Assembly (NCBI RefSeq): GCF_001547525.1
Contig: NZ_CM003768.1
Span: forward strand, 124,001 to 188,000
Length of the DNA stretch: 64,000 nucleotides
Direction of reading: 5' to 3'
From: Burkholderia anthina
GTDB lineage: Bacteria > Pseudomonadota > Gammaproteobacteria > Burkholderiales > Burkholderiaceae
The translations under genes were made by a program, and so were the position numbers. Below, piece by piece: positions 34,110 to 43,152 of the stretch (the stretch's first letter is position 1; the number at the start of each line of letters is the position of its first letter). The notes beneath the pieces were generated by a model. The model saw only the letters and a program-made list of their open reading frames with translations. It was not told the origin of the DNA and did no database searches.

Positions 34110-36278
34110 TTACTGCGTCACTACCTTGCGCGGCTTGAAGATGCCCTGGTAATGCAGCGCCGGGCGTTCCTTCGTCACCGCTTCGATGCCGCCGAAGCTC
34201 GGCGTCTGGCGCAGCTTCATCGCGGCCGGCGAAGCGACCGAGCCGATCGACGTCGAGCGCGAGGCCGGTGCGAGGTTGTTCGCGACGAGCAGCGCCGCTT
34301 CGCTCTTCAGGTTCGCCAGCAGCACCGGATCGGTCGAGCCGTTGACCTGCGTGAGCACGCCGCTCCAGGCCGCGTCGCTGTAGTTCACGACGTAGTAGTC
34401 GAGACCGCTCGGGTCGGCCACCACGCCCGTGCAGCCGTCGATCCGCGTCTGCGCCTGCGTATCCTTCAGCGCGAGCGTCGTGCGTTTCGCGAGACCCTGG
34501 CCGTACGCGAGCGTGATCGGCACCGTCCACTGCAGGCCCGGATACGCGTTCTTGTTCGGGAACGGCTGCTGTTTCAGCGTGACGACGGTCTGGTTCTTCG
34601 TCAGGTCGCACTGCGTGTCGAGCGAGATCAGCGGCACGCCGGTCTGACGCACGTAGCTGTCGCCGATCGGGCCGACCGCCTGGCCGCTTTCCTTCGACAG
34701 CGCATCCCACAGACGCTTCGGCGTCCCGTTGCCGAACGAGTAGTCGACCAGGTACTGCTGCAGGCCCTTGCGCAGCGTCTGCTCGCCGAGATAGTTCTCG
34801 AGCGTCTTCAGCACGTGGCCGCCCTTGTCGTACGTGAACGCGCTGGCGCTCAGCACGAAGTCGTTCGACGCCCAGTCGTTGAAGTTCGGCGCGACCGGGA
34901 ACGCGTTCGGGCCGATGTCACGATTGATCACGCGGTACTTGTTCTTCACCTGGTCGAGCCAGCTGAACTCGTCGGGGAAGAACTGGATCGTCGTCTTGTT
35001 CTCGAAGAACGTCGCGAACGACTCGTTGAGCCACACGTTGTCCCACCAGTCGGTCGTCACGAGATCGCCGAACCACTGGTGCGCCACTTCGTGCGTCAGC
35101 ACTTCATTGCCGTAGCGCGACATCGGCTGGCCCGGCTGCGGCAGGATGTCGTCGGCGAACTCGAGGATCGAGCCCCAGTTCTCCATCCCGCCGAAGTTCA
35201 GGTCCTTCTGCTCCTTGAACGCGTCGTTCGCGGCGACCGTGTCGAACTTCGTCAGCGGCAGCGGGATACCCGTGTAGCGGTAGTAGTAGTCGAGCGCCTG
35301 CTTGGTGCGGTCCATCGCCGGCTTCGCCCACTCGCTCATGCCCGGCGGCGTGAACACGCGCAGGTGCAGGCTGCCCTTGGCGCCCGGCAGCGGGCTCGTG
35401 AAGTCGTCCTCGTAGGTGTCGAACATGCCGCCGCCGAAGAACAGCAGGTACGACGGCATCGGCGGGGTCTTCTCGAACTGCACGAGCTTGTAGCCGCCGC
35501 CGACGTTGGTCGACGGCTTCTCGGCCGCGTTCGACACGACGCGCCAGCTTTGCGGCACTTCGGCCGTCACTTCATAGGTCGGGCGGAACGCCGGCTCGTC
35601 CCAGCCGGGGAACCACTGGCGCGACAGGTTGGTTTCGCCCTGCGTCAGGATCGCGCCGCTCGTCTTGCCGTCGGTGCCCTTCAGGTCGACGCGGAACACG
35701 CCTTCCGCGGCCGAGCAGCCCGGATACGGATCGTCGCCGCAACTGCCACCGGTCTGGTTGACCGGATCGTCATACGACTTGAAGTTGATGATGCCCGACC
35801 ACTCCATGTGCAGCGAATAGTTGCCCGGTGCGATCGTGCCGGCGACGGGGCGCAACTGGTAGAAGTCGCCCTTGTCCTGCGGCGTCGCGATCAGCTGGAT
35901 GTTGCCCGGCTGCAGTGTGATGCGGCCGTTCGTGAACTTGATCCGGTGGCCGGCGACCACGATGTTGTTGACCGGCTTGAGCACCTTGATCTCGACGTCG
36001 GCGCGGCCGTCGAACGCGTTCAGCGCGTCGTTCGGGCGGAACCACAGCCGGTAGTTCACGGGCACCACGGTGTCCGGCAATTCGACAGGCGAGACGCTCT
36101 TGTCGACGTTGGATGCGCTCGGCGGCGCGGTGACGGCGGGCGACGAGCCCGTGTGCGGCGCGCCGGCGGAGCTCAGCGCGGAAGCGGAGCCCGCACCGCC
36201 GTCGTCGCCGCCGCAACCGGCGAGCGCGAGTGCGGCGACGAGCGGCAGATAACGCATCTTGCGAATATGAATCGACAT
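34110..36278 (-). CDS. M1-family zinc aminopeptidase, lipoprotein
   Basis: A 722-residue secreted metallopeptidase. The signal peptide ends in L-A-L-A-G-C (Cys22), so it is a predicted lipoprotein. A low-complexity Ser/Ala linker leads to the M1 fold. The exopeptidase motif G-G-M-E-N-W-G is present. The zinc site is complete: H-E-V-A-H-Q-W-F-G-D, then N-E-S-F-A-T-F-F-E with the third ligand Glu. It should release N-terminal residues from peptides in the periplasm or at the outer membrane. It is monocistronic, with its own terminator. Confidence 0.93.
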   Translation of the reverse strand: MSIHIRKMRYLPLVAALALAGCGGDDGGAGSASALSSAGAPHTGSSPAVTAPPSASNVDKSVSPVELPDTVVPVNYRLWFRPNDALNAFDGRADVEIKVLKPVNNIVVAGHRIKFTNGRITLQPGNIQLIATPQDKGDFYQLRPVAGTIAPGNYSLHMEWSGIINFKSYDDPVNQTGGSCGDDPYPGCSAAEGVFRVDLKGTDGKTSGAILTQGETNLSRQWFPGWDEPAFRPTYEVTAEVPQSWRVVSNAAEKPSTNVGGGYKLVQFEKTPPMPSYLLFFGGGMFDTYEDDFTSPLPGAKGSLHLRVFTPPGMSEWAKPAMDRTKQALDYYYRYTGIPLPLTKFDTVAANDAFKEQKDLNFGGMENWGSILEFADDILPQPGQPMSRYGNEVLTHEVAHQWFGDLVTTDWWDNVWLNESFATFFENKTTIQFFPDEFSWLDQVKNKYRVINRDIGPNAFPVAPNFNDWASNDFVLSASAFTYDKGGHVLKTLENYLGEQTLRKGLQQYLVDYSFGNGTPKRLWDALSKESGQAVGPIGDSYVRQTGVPLISLDTQCDLTKNQTVVTLKQQPFPNKNAYPGLQWTVPITLAYGQGLAKRTTLALKDTQAQTRIDGCTGVVADPSGLDYYVVNYSDAAWSGVLTQVNGSTDPVLLANLKSEAALLVANNLAPASRSTSIGSVASPAAMKLRQTPSFGGIEAVTKERPALHYQGIFKPRKVVTQ

Positions 36279-36920
36279 GACTGAAACCTCGATCGTTGAA
36301 AGAATCGTTCAGTGCTGCGAAAACGCCGGCAAAAGCAATCCCCTCGCCGTTTAATCAACGGCGAAAAAATGGCAATGACGGATTATTCGAAAAGACGGCG
36401 GCCGACTACGTGAAGGTAATCATGGTTTACTGCCCCCTCTGAATTTCCGGATGTCGGTTAACTGGCCGGTTCAAAATGGCCGTGCGCGTGTTGTACTGAA
36501 TTGATTTCGCGCGCACGACACGGGGCCGCACGCCCGGCGCGGGCGCGCAATCCCTTTGAACCGACGACCTACGGGGCTGGCCGGGCCAGGCCGCAGGACG
36601 GAAGGACAGCGTGTCGCCGTCCCGGAAATACGCCGTCATGCGGCTTCAAGGTGTGTCGGCTTGCTCCAAGGATGCGTAAATATACTTGATGGTTTTGGGT
36701 AAAGGAAACGAAAAATTTAGAAAGAACGTCTATTGAATTTCCGGCGCTTCATTGAACGCTGGAAGTCATTAATGCGCTTTCCGTTTATCTGCCGATTTCG
36801 TAGTTTTAATCTATTAACGATCTCGCGGCGCTCCCGAAACTACGAAATCCGGTGAAGGATGGCGCGGTCGGTACAATGCATTGACGACCCGTTCACCGAT
36901 CACCGCGAGGAGGCCCTTCC
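36279..36920. other. Long intergenic region, no gene recognised
   Basis: A 642-bp gene-free stretch between divergent genes. Bases ~36650-36850 are distinctly AT-rich and hold a 13-bp perfect inverted repeat (listed separately). Short open frames within it have no ribosome site or recognisable product, and I do not call them. The promoters of the M1 peptidase (minus) and the LEA14-like gene (plus) should lie here. Confidence 0.5.
36794..36849. repeat. 13-bp perfect inverted repeat, 30-bp spacer
   Basis: GATTTCGTAGTTT (36794-36806) and AAACTACGAAATC (36837-36849) are exact inverted copies around a 30-bp AT-rich spacer. It ends 71 bp before the LEA14-like start. It could be a paired operator or a long hairpin; no T-run follows the right arm. 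Confidence 0.6.
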
Positions 36921-37415
36921 ATGTCACGCGCCCTGTTCCGTATCGCGCCGCTGCGCGCCGTGCTGCTGCTGTTCGCGGCCGTGTTCCTGCTGGGCGGTTG
37001 CGCGGGGTTCGCGCGCGAGCCCGTGCGCGTGTCGGTCGCCGGGCTCGACCCGCTCGTCGGGCAGGGCCTCGAGATGCGCTTCAGCCTGAAGTTGCGCGTG
37101 CAGAATCCGAACGATGCGCCGATCGACTACGACGGCATCTCGGTCGCGCTCGACCTGAACGGTGCGCCGTTCGCGAGCGGCGTCAGCGATCGGGCGGGCA
37201 CCGTGCCGCGGTTCGGCGAGGCCGTGCTCGACGTGCCCGTATCGGTATCGGCCTTCGCCGCCGCGCGGCAGGCGTGGAACCTGCCGGGCGCGGCCGCGAA
37301 CGGCGAGTTGCCGTATGCGCTGCGCGGCCGGCTCGCCGGCAGCGGGCTGGGCGCCGTGCACTTCAACGACGCGGGCACGCTCCGTCTGCCCGCCATGCCG
37401 GGGTGGGGCGGCTAG
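36921..37415 (+). CDS. LEA14-like (LEA type 2) lipoprotein
   Basis: A 164-residue lipoprotein with the signal peptide ending in L-L-G-G-C. The mature part has the LEA type 2 / water-stress domain pattern (L-K-L-R-V-Q-N-P-N-D-A-P-I-D-Y-D-G). Such proteins have an immunoglobulin-like fold, often in the bacterial envelope. The precise function is unknown. GAGGAGG lies before the ATG. Confidence 0.85.
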   Translation: MSRALFRIAPLRAVLLLFAAVFLLGGCAGFAREPVRVSVAGLDPLVGQGLEMRFSLKLRVQNPNDAPIDYDGISVALDLNGAPFASGVSDRAGTVPRFGEAVLDVPVSVSAFAAARQAWNLPGAAANGELPYALRGRLAGSGLGAVHFNDAGTLRLPAMPGWGG

Positions 37416-37533
37416 GTCGCCGGGATGCATTCAACGTCGGCTAAATGTGTCGAAAAATTCACTATTTGACAGTCTTTAATGCTTATCCGCGCGAGATCTC
37501 GATTTTTGTCGACGCGACCCCTTACACTTGTCG

Positions 37534-37558
37534 ATGTCCGAGGGTCGGACATTCTTTT
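37534..37558 (+). promoter_or_regulatory. Terminator-like hairpin directly before the DUF1508 ribosome site
   Basis: ATGTCCGA-GGG-TCGGACAT (37534-37552) is a perfect 8-bp stem followed by TCTTTT, and the ribosome site AGGGGAAA begins at 37559. It could be the terminator of the upstream lipoprotein gene or a regulated hairpin in the DUF1508 leader. Confidence 0.5.
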
Positions 37559-37569
37559 AGGGGAAATTC

Positions 37570-37902
37570 ATGGCGGCAAAATTCGAGCTCAAGAAGGCCA
37601 CGAACGGCCAGTACTACTTCCACCTGAAGTCGGCGAACGGCGAGATCATCCTCGCGAGCGAGCGGTACGAGGAGAAAGGCGGCGCGAAAAACGGGATCGC
37701 GTCCGTGCGGGAAAATGCGCCGCTAGACGAGCGCTACGAGCGCAAGCTCGCCCACAACGGCGAGCCGATGTTCAATCTGAAAGCAGCGAACCACCAGATC
37801 ATCGGTACGAGCGAAACGTACAGCAGCGTGCAGGCACGCGAGAACGGCATCGCGGCCGTCAAGCGCGATGCGCCCGGTGCGGAAACCCACGATCTCGCCT
37901 GA
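37570..37902 (+). CDS. DUF1508 (YegP-like) protein, two tandem repeats
   Basis: A 110-residue protein made of two copies of the ~50-residue DUF1508 unit. Each has the K-x-x-x-G-x-x-x-F-x-L-K-A-A/S-N pattern, seen as Y-Y-F-H-L-K-S-A-N-G-E-I-I and M-F-N-L-K-A-A-N-H-Q-I-I, followed by an E-N/K-N-G-I-A motif. E. coli YegP has the same two-repeat build. The role is unknown. AGGGGAAA precedes the ATG and a terminator follows. Confidence 0.92.
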   Translation: MAAKFELKKATNGQYYFHLKSANGEIILASERYEEKGGAKNGIASVRENAPLDERYERKLAHNGEPMFNLKAANHQIIGTSETYSSVQARENGIAAVKRDAPGAETHDLA

Positions 37903-37911
37903 TCGACGCTT

Positions 37912-37955
37912 GCGCCGCGACGAATGCCTTCGGGCGGCCGTCGCGGCGCCTGTTT
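37912..37955 (+). terminator. Terminator after the DUF1508 gene
   Basis: GCGCCGCGACG and CGTCGCGGCGC are an 11-bp perfect stem with a 16-nt loop, followed by CTGTTTT. It lies 10 bp after the stop. Confidence 0.75.
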
Positions 37956-38038
37956 TGCCGGGTCGGGCAAAGCGCGGTATGGTGTGGTCCGCGCGGTGAA
38001 TTCTCGCCGCCGTTGAAGCCAACCGTAACCGAGTTCGC

Positions 38039-39172
38039 GTGACCGATTCCCCCGTTTTCCACTGGACCGACGCCGACGGCGTCGATCATGCCGTGCGCTG
38101 GCGCTCCGAGGCCGGCGTGCAACCGCCGAAGCGCGCGGTGCCCGCCGACGACCGCCTCACCGCCGACGCGGCCTACCGCCTCGCATGCGAGGGCACCGCG
38201 CTCGTCTGGCAGGGCGACTTCCAGAATGCGCGCCAGCTCGTGCAGGCGATGGCGCGCCGCGTCGAACGCAAGCCGAAGAAGGCGAAAGCCGCGGCCGGCG
38301 TCGAAGCCTTCAATCTGCATCGCCTCGCGCAATCGCAGCGTGCCCGCACGCTCGGCATGTTGCTGATTCCGCTCGACGCCGATTACACGATCCCGCTGCG
38401 CCGCGCGCCCGACGTGCGTGCCGCTTGCGAGGAAGCGTACGGCCCCGGCGGCGCGCCGTCGGTCGTGTCGCTGCGCGAACTGCTCGGCCTCGTCGGCGCG
38501 CACGAGTGGCGCAAGAAGGGCGTGCCGATCCCGGCGCTCGGCGGCGCGCCGATCCATCCGCACTACGGCGTGTTCTCGCCGGTGCGCGGCGAATACGTCG
38601 AGCTCGTCGCGCGCGCGCCGCTGCCGGCGACGTCGCTCGCGTTCGATATCGGCACGGGCACCGGCGTGCTGGCGGCGGTGCTTGCGTCACGCGGCGTCGA
38701 GCGCGTCGTCGCGACCGACCAGGATCCGCGCGCACTCGCCTGCGCGCGCGAGAACGTCGCGCGGCTCGGTCATGCGGGCCACGTCGAGATCGTCGAGGCC
38801 GATCTGTTTCCGGCCGGCCGGGCGCCGCTCGTGGTCTGCAATCCGCCGTGGGTGCCGGCCCGGCCGAGCGCGCCGATCGAATACGCGGTCTACGATCCTG
38901 ACAGCCGCATGCTGCGCGGTTTTCTCGCGGGGCTGGCCGCGCATCTGGAGCCGGGCGGCGAGGGCTGGCTGATCCTGTCCGATTTCGCCGAGCATCTCGG
39001 CCTGCGGCCGCGCGAAACCTTGCTGCAATGGATCGACGAGGCCGGCCTCGTCGTGCTCGGCCGCGACGACATCCGCCCCGCGCACCCGAAGTCGACGGAC
39101 GCCGACGATCCGCTGCACGCGGCGCGCCGCGCCGAGGTCACGTCGCTCTGGCGCCTCGGCGCGCGGGCCTGA
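38039..39172 (+). CDS. Class I SAM-dependent methyltransferase (HemK-like core)
   Basis: A 377-residue protein starting with GTG. An N-terminal ~170-residue domain of unknown type precedes a Rossmann methyltransferase core with D-I-G-T-G-T-G-V-L-A and the catalytic-loop motif N-P-P-W. An NPPW/NPPY loop is characteristic of enzymes that methylate amide or amino nitrogens (N5-glutamine, N6-adenine, rRNA bases). The substrate is not known. There is no strong ribosome site, so the start is moderately sure. It is 89 bp upstream of a second methyltransferase gene. Confidence 0.85.
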   Translation: MTDSPVFHWTDADGVDHAVRWRSEAGVQPPKRAVPADDRLTADAAYRLACEGTALVWQGDFQNARQLVQAMARRVERKPKKAKAAAGVEAFNLHRLAQSQRARTLGMLLIPLDADYTIPLRRAPDVRAACEEAYGPGGAPSVVSLRELLGLVGAHEWRKKGVPIPALGGAPIHPHYGVFSPVRGEYVELVARAPLPATSLAFDIGTGTGVLAAVLASRGVERVVATDQDPRALACARENVARLGHAGHVEIVEADLFPAGRAPLVVCNPPWVPARPSAPIEYAVYDPDSRMLRGFLAGLAAHLEPGGEGWLILSDFAEHLGLRPRETLLQWIDEAGLVVLGRDDIRPAHPKSTDADDPLHAARRAEVTSLWRLGARA

Positions 39173-39261
39173 CCGCGTATTTTCGGTAAACTGTCGCCAT
39201 TCCTCACGAATTTTCGCCGCCGGGCCGTGGTCGACCGACCGTGGCCCGGCGCCGCTTCACG

Positions 39262-40152
39262 ATGTCGAACAAGACCCACGAAATCCGTCCGGAGCAGTCC
39301 GTCGAGCTGCTGAAGGAACTGCACATCCTCACCCGCGACGGGAAGCTGAACCAGGACAGCCGCCGCAAGCTGAAGCAGGTCTATCACCTGTTCCAGTTCA
39401 TCGAGCCGCTGCTCGCCGGCGTGCAGGCCGACAAGGGCCACGTGACGCTCGTCGATCACGGCGCCGGCAAGTCGTATCTCGGCTTCATCCTGTACGACCT
39501 GTTCTTCAAGCAGCAGCCCGAGCACGGCACGCCGGCGTTCGCGTCGCACGTGTACGGCATCGAGACGCGCGAGGAACTCGTCACGCGCTCGACCGAGCTC
39601 GCCGCGCGGCTCGGGTTCGGCGGCATGTCGTTCCTGAACCTGTCGGTCGCCGATTCCATCACGTCGCCGCAACTGCCCGATACGGTCGACGTCGTCACCG
39701 CGCTGCACGCGTGCGACACCGCGACCGACGACGCGATCCGCTTCGCGCTCGCGAAGCGCGCGCAGCACATCGTGCTGGTGCCGTGCTGCCAGGCGGAAGT
39801 CGCGGGCGTGCTGCGCAAGAACAAGGGCAAGTCGCTCGCGAATGCGCTGACCGAGGTGTGGCGCCATCCGCTCCATACGCGCGAATTCGGCAGCCAGATC
39901 ACCAACGTGCTGCGCTGCCTGCAGCTCGAAGCGCACGGCTACCAGGTCAGCGTGACCGAGCTGGTCGGCTGGGAGCATTCGATGAAGAACGAGCTGATCA
40001 TCGCGCAGTACAAGAACCTGCCGCGCCGCAGGCCCGGCGAGCGGCTGAACGAGATCCTCGGGATGTTCGGGCTCGCCGAACTGAACGAGCGCTTCTTCGT
40101 CGCGCAGGCGGCGGCGGCGGGCGACGCCGCGGTCGAGCCGGCCGAAGGCTGA
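39262..40152 (+). CDS. SAM-dependent methyltransferase of the METTL25/RRNAD1-type fold
   Basis: A 296-residue protein with V-D-H-G-A-G-K-S-Y-L-G-F as SAM-binding segment and A-L-H-A-C-D-T-A-T-D-D-A as the second conserved block, followed by V-P-C-C-Q. This arrangement (family PF13679) is shared with eukaryotic METTL25/RRNAD1-like proteins. The target is unknown to me. A GTG at 39241 would add seven residues; ATG 39262 is favoured because the N-terminus then starts at M-S-N-K-T-H-E. Confidence 0.82.
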   Translation: MSNKTHEIRPEQSVELLKELHILTRDGKLNQDSRRKLKQVYHLFQFIEPLLAGVQADKGHVTLVDHGAGKSYLGFILYDLFFKQQPEHGTPAFASHVYGIETREELVTRSTELAARLGFGGMSFLNLSVADSITSPQLPDTVDVVTALHACDTATDDAIRFALAKRAQHIVLVPCCQAEVAGVLRKNKGKSLANALTEVWRHPLHTREFGSQITNVLRCLQLEAHGYQVSVTELVGWEHSMKNELIIAQYKNLPRRRPGERLNEILGMFGLAELNERFFVAQAAAAGDAAVEPAEG

Positions 40153-40224
40153 CGGGCGAACGCGCGGCCGGGCGGGCATGGCGCCCGCGCCGCGCGCGTT
40201 GCACGCCGCACGTTGCACGCCGCG

Positions 40225-40797
40225 TCACACGTCGTCGCCCGGGCGGCGCATCCATTCGCGCCAGCCTTCGTGGCCGAGGCGGCGCAGCGTTTCCTGATTC
40301 TTTTCGTAGATCGCGGACGCGTCCGGGAACGCATCGACCGCGCGCGCGATGCTGTCCTCGCGCAGCAGGTGCAGTATCGGGTAGGGCGCGCGGTTCGTGT
40401 AGTTCTCGATGTCGTCGGGTTCGGTGCCGTCGAACCGGTATTGCGGATGGAAGCTCGCGATCTGCAGCACGCCGTCGAGTCGCAACTGCTGCACGAGCCG
40501 CTCGGCGAAGAACAACGCATCGTTGTAGTCGACGAAATCGGCGAACGCGTGCGGGTAGATCACGAGCGTCGTGTCGACCTGCCGCGGATCCGCCGCTTCC
40601 AGCGCGCGCAGCTCGGTTTCGAGTTCGGCGAGCGCGTCTTCCAGCGTCGTCGCTTCGCTGATCGCGTAGCGCACCTGTTCCTTCACATAGACGCTTTTCG
40701 CGAATGGGCACAGGTTGAGCCCGATCACCGCGCGTGCGAGCCAGTGCCGCGTGGCGGCGAGGATGTCGTCGTGCGAGTCGGGGCGGGTGTCGGTCAT
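40225..40797 (-). CDS. DUF1415 family protein
   Basis: A 190-residue protein matching DUF1415. Conserved blocks are W-L-x-x-A-V-I-G-L-N-L-C-P-F-A near residue 20, T-T-L-V-I-Y-P and I-A-S-F-H-P-Q-Y. The internal N-L-C-P-F-A motif suggests a cysteine of functional value. The function is unknown. The start at 40797 gives M-T-D-T-R-P-D; a longer in-frame start is less likely. Convergent with the preceding methyltransferase. Confidence 0.88.
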   Translation of the reverse strand: MTDTRPDSHDDILAATRHWLARAVIGLNLCPFAKSVYVKEQVRYAISEATTLEDALAELETELRALEAADPRQVDTTLVIYPHAFADFVDYNDALFFAERLVQQLRLDGVLQIASFHPQYRFDGTEPDDIENYTNRAPYPILHLLREDSIARAVDAFPDASAIYEKNQETLRRLGHEGWREWMRRPGDDV

Positions 40798-40873
40798 CGT
40801 GATACCGGTCGGGCGCAAGGGCGAAGAGGGCCGCATTGTAGCGGGCGCGCCGGCGACGAATGCATGCGATCCG

Positions 40874-41494
40874 TCACGCGCAGGCCGCTTCGATCAACTG
40901 CGTGACGAGCGCGGGCGCGGTGCCGATCGGCGTTTCGCCGTGCCGGTAGGTCTGGCTCGCCGCGTAGATGCCTTCGACCACCAGCGCGAGCGCATCGGCC
41001 AGCGCCTTGGGTTGCCGCGCGCCGGCGCCTTCGCACAGCGCGACGAGCCGTTTCATCAGCTGTTCCTTGTTCTGCGCGACGCGTTCGCGCGCCGGGTGCG
41101 ATGCATCCGGGAATTCGGCGGCCACGTTGACGAACGGGCAGCCGCGATAGTCCTTTTGCGTCGCCCGCTCGGCGAGATCGACGAAATACTGGATCAACTG
41201 CGCCTTCGGTTGCCCCGGATGCTTCGCGGCGCTCGTATCGAGCCGCTCGAAGAAGCACGCGTCCATCCGTTCCAGATACGCGAGGATCAGCTCGTCCTTC
41301 GACGCGAACTGGCGGTACAGGCTCATCTTGTTGACTCCGGCGCGCTCCACCACCGCCTCGACGCCGACCGTCCGCACGCCTTCCTTGTAAAACAATTCCT
41401 CGGCGGCACGCAGCAGGTGTTCCTGCGCGGTGGCGCCGTCGATCGGCCGGCGCGTGCGCCGCGCCGGCGGTTTGGCGACCTCGATGCCCGACAT
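40874..41494 (-). CDS. TetR-family transcriptional regulator
   Basis: A 206-residue TetR protein with the N-terminal helix-turn-helix L-L-R-A-A-E-E-L-F-Y-K-E-G ... V-E-R-A-G-V-N-K-M-S-L-Y-R-Q-F. The C-terminal ligand domain is less conserved. The start at 41494 is chosen over 41512 because AGGGT precedes it. It lies divergent from an MFS transporter with two palindromes between them, so it probably represses the transporter and itself. Confidence 0.9.
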   Translation of the reverse strand: MSGIEVAKPPARRTRRPIDGATAQEHLLRAAEELFYKEGVRTVGVEAVVERAGVNKMSLYRQFASKDELILAYLERMDACFFERLDTSAAKHPGQPKAQLIQYFVDLAERATQKDYRGCPFVNVAAEFPDASHPARERVAQNKEQLMKRLVALCEGAGARQPKALADALALVVEGIYAASQTYRHGETPIGTAPALVTQLIEAACA

Positions 41495-41529
41495 GATGAC
41501 CCTCGACGACATAATGGATTGCTTGACAT

Positions 41530-41579
41530 GTTACCGACTGGTAACTACGATCGCAACACAGTTGTGACCGGTCGGTAAC
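41530..41579. promoter_or_regulatory. Paired TetR operators
   Basis: GTTACC-GACT-GGTAAC (41530-41545) is a perfect palindrome. GTGACC-GGTC-GGTAAC (41564-41579) is a near-copy with one changed base. Their centres are 34 bp apart, about three helical turns, so two dimers could bind the same face. They lie upstream of both tetR (-) and the MFS gene (+). Confidence 0.75.
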
Positions 41580-41711
41580 AATCGCATCCGGATCAACAGA
41601 CGAATGCCGAGCGTCGGCCCGGGTCAGCCGATGTTGAAATGCGTGGCGGAGGTGGCCTGGTCGGGCGGCGCGGGTGCGATGGCGCCGGCGCCCGCCAACT
41701 GGAGAGCGAAG

Positions 41712-42995
41712 ATGAATTGGGCAGTGACACGAATCGGCGGGCGCTTCCATTACGGATGGCTCGCGGCGGCGGTGGTATTCCTGATCCTGCTGGCGGCGGC
41801 CGGAACACGCGCGACGCCGAGCGTGCTGATGGTGCCGCTCGAACGCGAGCTCGGCTGGAGCCGCGCGGCGATTTCGCTGGCGATCTCGGTGAACATCGCG
41901 CTATATGGCCTGACGGGCCCGTTCGCGGCCGCCGCGATGCAGCGCTTCGGGCTGCGCCCGACGATCCTCACCGCGCTCGTGACGATGGGCGCGGGCGTCG
42001 CGCTGTCGTCGATGATGACGCAGAGCTGGCAGATGGTCGTGATCTGGGGGCTGATGGTCGGCTGCTCGACGGGCGTCGTCGCGCTGACGCTGTCCGCGAC
42101 CTTCGTCACGCGCTGGTTCCATGCGCGGCGTGGCCTCGTGATGGGGATCCTGACCGCGAGCACGGCCACCGGCCAGCTCGTGTTCCTGCCGATGCTCGCG
42201 GCGATTGCGCAGCGCCATGGCTGGCGGCCGGTCGTGCTGATCGTCGCGGTGGCGGCCGCGATCGTGATTCCGCTCGTCGCGTTCCTGCTCCCCGAGCGGC
42301 CGGCCGACGTGCAACTGCGCCCGTACGGCGAGCCCGCCGATGCGCCGCCCGCGGCCGACACGACGAAGGAGAACCCGCTCGCGGTCGCGTTCCGCACGCT
42401 GCTGACGGCGAGCCGCTCGCGCGACTTCTGGCTGCTGTTCTTCAGTTTCTTCATCTGCGGCGCGAGCACCAACGGCTACGTCGGCACGCACCTGATCGCG
42501 ATGTGCAGCGACTACGGGATGACCGAAGTACAGGGCGCGTCGCTGCTCGCGGCGATGGGCATATTCGACCTGTTCGGCACGACGCTGTCGGGCTGGCTGT
42601 CCGACCGTTACGACAACCGCGTGCTGCTGTTCTGGTACTACGGGCTGCGCGGGCTGTCGCTGATCTATCTGCCGCACGCGTTCGGGATCGATTTCTTCGG
42701 GCTGCCGCTGTTCGCGATGTTCTACGGGCTCGACTGGATCGCGACCGTGCCGCCTACCGTGCGACTCGCGACCGACGTGTTCGGCAAGGCGGCGGCACCG
42801 GTCGTGTTCGGCTGGATCGTCGCCGGCCACCAGCTCGGCGCGGCATTCGCGGCGCTCGGCGCCGGGCTGCTGCGCGCGAGCCTCGGCACCTACACGATCG
42901 CGTCGATGATCTCGGGCGGGCTGTGCATCGTCGGCGCGCTGATCGTGTTGCGGATCAACCGCGGCCCGTCGCGCGCGGCCGCGCAGGCAGCCTGA
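41712..42995 (+). CDS. Major facilitator superfamily transporter
   Basis: A 427-residue protein with about 12 predicted membrane helices and a central cytoplasmic loop near residues 200-230 (E-N-P-L-A-V-A-F-R). The MFS motif G-W-L-S-D-R-Y-D-N-R lies at the second half's loop 2-3 equivalent. The ATG at 41712 has GGAG seven bases upstream. It resembles monocarboxylate/oxalate-formate-type carriers. Control by the divergent TetR is inferred from the operators. Confidence 0.88.
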   Translation: MNWAVTRIGGRFHYGWLAAAVVFLILLAAAGTRATPSVLMVPLERELGWSRAAISLAISVNIALYGLTGPFAAAAMQRFGLRPTILTALVTMGAGVALSSMMTQSWQMVVIWGLMVGCSTGVVALTLSATFVTRWFHARRGLVMGILTASTATGQLVFLPMLAAIAQRHGWRPVVLIVAVAAAIVIPLVAFLLPERPADVQLRPYGEPADAPPAADTTKENPLAVAFRTLLTASRSRDFWLLFFSFFICGASTNGYVGTHLIAMCSDYGMTEVQGASLLAAMGIFDLFGTTLSGWLSDRYDNRVLLFWYYGLRGLSLIYLPHAFGIDFFGLPLFAMFYGLDWIATVPPTVRLATDVFGKAAAPVVFGWIVAGHQLGAAFAALGAGLLRASLGTYTIASMISGGLCIVGALIVLRINRGPSRAAAQAA

Positions 42996-43152
42996 TCGCG
43001 GTGGATCGACCGGCCGCCTGCACCGCGGCTGGCCATTGCACGCAAGGAGATTTGCATAGCGCGGCAGGATCGGGCGCGCAACCGTTCAAGCAGGTATGCT
43101 TGCTGTTCGCCGGGGCGTTCGCGCCCCTTCATCGATGTCAGCGAGGAACCGC

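Noticed and set aside
36427..36639. Short open frames in the gap between the M1 peptidase and the LEA14-like gene
   Set aside because: No ribosome site, no motif and no support for translation.
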